From the NCBI GenBank assembly GCA_022447685.1, contig JAKVAO010000061.1:1-15948 (forward strand): a stretch of DNA of 15,948 bases. Direction: 5' to 3'. This DNA comes from Candidatus Caenarcanales bacterium (GTDB lineage Bacteria > Cyanobacteriota > Vampirovibrionia > LMEP-6097). This document shows positions 13,050-15,948 of the stretch, piece by piece. Under the pieces are notes generated by a model. That model was not told the origin of the DNA. It saw only the letters and a program-made list of their open reading frames with translations, and did not search any database. Position 1 is the first letter of the stretch. The number at the start of each line of letters is the position of its first letter. Position numbers and translations under genes: made by a program.

Positions 13050-15869
13050 CTAACTGAAACTTGGTGGGGCTGGGAATAGCGCATCAACTCTAGCTTGAGT
13101 AGTAGCCGTTATGTTACTAATCACTCCACCTGGGTTTTCTGTATAGGTTAATGCATCAGGGAAATTGGCATCATCAGTTACTGTGATTCCTGTTCTCTGT
13201 GCAAAGCTTCTGTCAGAACCCTGGTTCAATAGATCATTAGTAATCTTAGGGCTATTGTGACCTGATGGGTTAGCCGCTGTATCTATAAGTGAGTGAAGAA
13301 CTTCATGTGCTAAAGTCTCACCAATTAATCTAGAAACCACTTTCAACCATAAGTCAGTTAACCTGAAGTCTGTGAAGTTCATTCCAGCAAGCTTAGTAAC
13401 ATATTTACTGATGGAATCACCAAGATCACCACCTGAATGTCTATATTCATCTGGGTAAAGGTCGATAATATCATCGAAATCTGTTGCAGCAGGGAAGCTA
13501 CCAGTAGTTACTGCAAAAGTAGCTCTCTTGGTAGGGTGAGCATCTTTAATGGTAACTTTACTGTAGAAGTTTGCTGCAGCTCCACCTGTTTGGAATTGAG
13601 TAGGAAGTGACTCATTGAATGGATCTAAAGCCCAAATTAGTCTAATATTGACTTTCGCTAGTAAAGCTTCAGTTTCATTCTTCATTAATCTAACTATTTC
13701 AGATTTCAAGTAATCTATCTTTAAGTTGCTAAGCGCGTTGGTGAACTTCGCTGCATCTTCTCTTATATAAAGAAACTGTGGGATGCTTAACTTCGTATCT
13801 TGGGATTTCAGTGTAGATCCATCATCTGCTAGAACTTCAAATTTCATAGTAACTAAACCTGATTTCAAAGCTCTGATCTTAGTTACAGTAGCAGATGGAT
13901 TCACTATTGATACTTTACTTGCATCACTTGCTGTCCATTTATACTTAGCTGCACTAGGTGCATTATTGACTATCGCTGTAAGTGTGATTTCACCTGATTT
14001 ATCCTTTGAGCTGAATTTAAATGCTCTAAGATCAGAAGAGTTACCACTTAGATCTATAGTTACTACAGAGTCTTCGGCAGCTCTTTCACCTTTTTTTACA
14101 GAAATTACTTCACCTGGACGTTTGATATCAACATCTTTACCATCTTTAGCAGCATTGTCTATAAGCTTCTTAACTTCTGGTGAATCAGTAAGGTTAGCAC
14201 CAGGAGTAGTAGAACCACCACCTATTGAACCTCTGATCGCACTTTCTGTTAACTTGGCAGCCTGATCTTGATTCAGTAAGCCTTTCTTCTTAGCTTTCTC
14301 AATTGTCTCTAATGATTTATCTAAGTCTTTAGCCATGCTTGCTTGAAGTGCTAGGTTACCTGCTTGTTTACTAAAGCCTTGAGCTGCATCTAGGTTTGCT
14401 TGAAGAGCCGCAAGAGCGTTTTTCTGATTTTGATCAAAACCAGTTATGTCCTTGAATACTCCAGATGTACCTAATAGTTTAGTTATATCACTTAGGTTAC
14501 TAGGATTTGGAGCTGCTGGAACATTCTGGAAGTTCACTATTGGTGCAGCAAAGTCTTTAGCTTGTAAGTCACCTGGATCAGATCGACGAGAATCAGTGCT
14601 AATAGCTTGAATCGCTGTAGGGCTATCAGGACACGGAGATTCTTCGAAACGCCAGAAACGAGATTCGTCTTTCTTCTCACAACTATTACAAGCTCCCATT
14701 ACTGCTTCAGCGTAAACTCCTCTAGTAGGGATGCTGATCTTGTATGGATCAGGTCTTTTTGCTGGAGCGTAGTGCTCTAGAAGATCTATAGGTTTGTCTT
14801 TGTCTTTCTGCTTGTAGGTTGGATCTAAGTGATAACCTGGTGCCACAGGCATTACTAGACAGTTACCGACTATACCTATAAGTCTATTCTCAACTACAGA
14901 AGCTACACTCTTGCCACCTGAGTTTGGTGCAATGAACCCATCTAGCAGCATGAAGCGCTTGCCTGAATCCATGAGGTACCAAATCACTCTATGGTAGAAC
15001 TCTAAGTTCTCATTTAAGTGAGCTAGTAGTTTGCGAGCATTCTCTTTATCTTGCTTTCTAGGATTTCTAAGTTCTCTACTTCTAAGTGGAGTAGAGATTA
15101 CAACTGGGTCACCTGGTAGTAAATCATTTTTGATCCAGTTACTCTTAAATAGACTATAGTTAATGTTATCAGTTCTATACTGCATAGAAGCTGAGTGAAC
15201 TATTACTTTAGAGTGAGGTGGTAATGGTTCATCAGATAAAATCTTGAAGAACTTAACATCCTCTCTAGCTACAGCTGGTACATCCCCAGTAGGTCTGAAA
15301 GTAACATAGAGTTGTCTATTAGTTACATAGCTTGAAACTAGAGTCGCGTCTAATTCAACTTCCACTTCATTGTTACCAACTAAGAAGAACCTTAGCTTCT
15401 GTATCATTGCTGCTGCGATTTGTGGTGCAATGTTTTCCTCGAAAGATCTATCTTTCTCTGCTTCAATTCTGTCTTTGAGGTATTTATTGTATTGAGCTAA
15501 AGTTGGTCCAATGAAAGGAATATAGAATAACCAATTCGACTCTAAATAGTTACCATCATCATCATCTTTAGGTCTTGGAAGGTTGAAACTAATACGCATG
15601 TCACCATACATATCTATAATTTGCTCTTCAGCGTAAGTACCTATAGGTAAATTACTATGTTCATAGTCAGTGTGAATTCTTTCAAGTGCATCGAAACCAG
15701 CTCTAAGAGACCTATCACGAATGTATCTCTTTAGAGTATTTTCCCAACGCATAGCTTTGAATTCATCAAAAGCTGCCATGTTGAGTGGGACGAATAAACA
15801 CTCACTAACTTCTGCAAGCTCCTGTTCAATTGCGATATGTCTAAGGATCTCGAAGTATTCCATAGTCAC
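13050..15869 (-). CDS. 939-aa modular protein with C-terminal zincin-like domain
   Basis: I do not recognise the whole protein. No signal peptide is seen. Residues 1-430 form a mixed alpha/beta module with motifs such as LLDGFIAPNSGGKSVASVVE and GNCLVMPVAPGYHLDP; it ends in a cysteine cluster, C394-N-S-C397 and C413. About 455-560 is Ala/Gln/Lys-rich and helical, followed by a Gly/Thr/Pro linker. About 595-700 resembles a bacterial Ig-like (Big_2) domain (YKWTASDASKVSIVNPSA). About 700-939 looks like a zinc metallopeptidase: H855-E-V-L-H859, with H871 in NPSGH twelve residues later, a longer spacing than in metzincins. GTG 15869 has GAGGGG 8 nt upstream; ATG 15863 is an alternative. The distal half may be a cargo or toxin-like part; this is inference. 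Confidence 0.8.
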   Translation of the reverse strand: MTMEYFEILRHIAIEQELAEVSECLFVPLNMAAFDEFKAMRWENTLKRYIRDRSLRAGFDALERIHTDYEHSNLPIGTYAEEQIIDMYGDMRISFNLPRPKDDDDGNYLESNWLFYIPFIGPTLAQYNKYLKDRIEAEKDRSFEENIAPQIAAAMIQKLRFFLVGNNEVEVELDATLVSSYVTNRQLYVTFRPTGDVPAVAREDVKFFKILSDEPLPPHSKVIVHSASMQYRTDNINYSLFKSNWIKNDLLPGDPVVISTPLRSRELRNPRKQDKENARKLLAHLNENLEFYHRVIWYLMDSGKRFMLLDGFIAPNSGGKSVASVVENRLIGIVGNCLVMPVAPGYHLDPTYKQKDKDKPIDLLEHYAPAKRPDPYKISIPTRGVYAEAVMGACNSCEKKDESRFWRFEESPCPDSPTAIQAISTDSRRSDPGDLQAKDFAAPIVNFQNVPAAPNPSNLSDITKLLGTSGVFKDITGFDQNQKNALAALQANLDAAQGFSKQAGNLALQASMAKDLDKSLETIEKAKKKGLLNQDQAAKLTESAIRGSIGGGSTTPGANLTDSPEVKKLIDNAAKDGKDVDIKRPGEVISVKKGERAAEDSVVTIDLSGNSSDLRAFKFSSKDKSGEITLTAIVNNAPSAAKYKWTASDASKVSIVNPSATVTKIRALKSGLVTMKFEVLADDGSTLKSQDTKLSIPQFLYIREDAAKFTNALSNLKIDYLKSEIVRLMKNETEALLAKVNIRLIWALDPFNESLPTQFQTGGAAANFYSKVTIKDAHPTKRATFAVTTGSFPAATDFDDIIDLYPDEYRHSGGDLGDSISKYVTKLAGMNFTDFRLTDLWLKVVSRLIGETLAHEVLHSLIDTAANPSGHNSPKITNDLLNQGSDRSFAQRTGITVTDDANFPDALTYTENPGGVISNITATTQARVDALFPAPPSFS

Positions 15870-15886
15870 TGTGTCAACCCCTCGAA

Positions 15887-15946
15887 TTAGGAAGCCAGTT
15901 TATGTAGAGGAATAATATTATCAAGTCCAGCCTCAGAATTAGACTT
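15887..15946 (-). CDS. probable C-terminus of a gene truncated by the window edge
   Basis: On the minus strand a frame entering from the edge encodes KSNSEAGLDNIIPLHKLAS and stops at TAA (15887-15889), 17 bp before the GTG of the 939-aa gene. Its composition looks like a normal protein end, and the spacing fits an operon. Another frame is also open through this edge, so the call is tentative. Confidence 0.35.
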   Translation of the reverse strand, partial: KSNSEAGLDNIIPLHKLAS

Positions 15947-15948
15947 AT

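Noticed and set aside
13783..14265. 160-codon open frame on + inside the 939-aa gene
   Set aside because: It is antisense to a well-supported coding region with motifs, lacks a Shine-Dalgarno and its product has no recognisable features.

Overview
This window comes from an AT-rich bacterial chromosome. There are no rRNA or tRNA genes, no CRISPR array and no recognisable transposase. Gene density is high, short 4-bp (ATGA) overlaps are common, and TGA is a normal stop codon at several complete genes. Gene content (a CrtD/CrtISO-like carotenoid oxidoreductase with cyanobacterial-looking motifs, a class I-type DNA photolyase, a GT-C membrane mannosyltransferase-like protein, and a DgcN/DgcA-like pair) suggests a free-living, light-exposed bacterium. 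A non-photosynthetic relative of Cyanobacteria (Melainabacteria/Vampirovibrionia type) is one guess, but taxonomy cannot be settled from the sequence alone.

Layout. (1) 1-1266: a Nudix hydrolase on +, tail to tail with a secreted lysozyme/glucosaminidase-like protein on -. (2) 1267-1429: a divergent control region with a near-consensus promoter for the murein hydrolase-like gene and a second promoter whose predicted start lies at or just before the first base of the next gene. (3) 1430-5729: a tight four-gene operon encoding a DUF1611/DgcN-like P-loop protein, an enolase-superfamily dipeptide epimerase/DgcA-like protein, an HI0933-family flavoprotein and a Rossmann-like protein of unknown function. 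(4) 5706-10345: a CrtD-like flavoprotein on - whose 5' end overlaps the start of a photolyase on +, followed by an overlapping GT-C family membrane glycosyltransferase. (5) 10411-11436: an unrecognised 191-aa protein and a small - strand gene that looks broken. (6) 11461-12500: trxB behind a long inverted repeat. (7) 12501-13049: a region holding two coupled small membrane-protein reading frames, each cut by one in-frame stop, and a strong bidirectional terminator. (8) 13050-15869: a 939-aa modular protein on - (conserved N-terminal module, Ala-rich helical segment, Ig-like segment, C-terminal HExxH zincin-like domain), preceded by the probable tail of another - strand gene at the window edge.

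How the parts may work together. Genes in 535-3582 suggest attack on peptidoglycan and salvage of D-glutamate or D-Glu-containing peptides. Genes in 5706-8772 suggest light protection and UV repair. The least explained parts are the interrupted small membrane-protein pair at 12610-12962 and the 939-aa zincin-containing protein. Several genes that start transcription units lack a Shine-Dalgarno and carry a -10-like hexamer 6-8 nt before the start codon, which suggests leaderless mRNAs.
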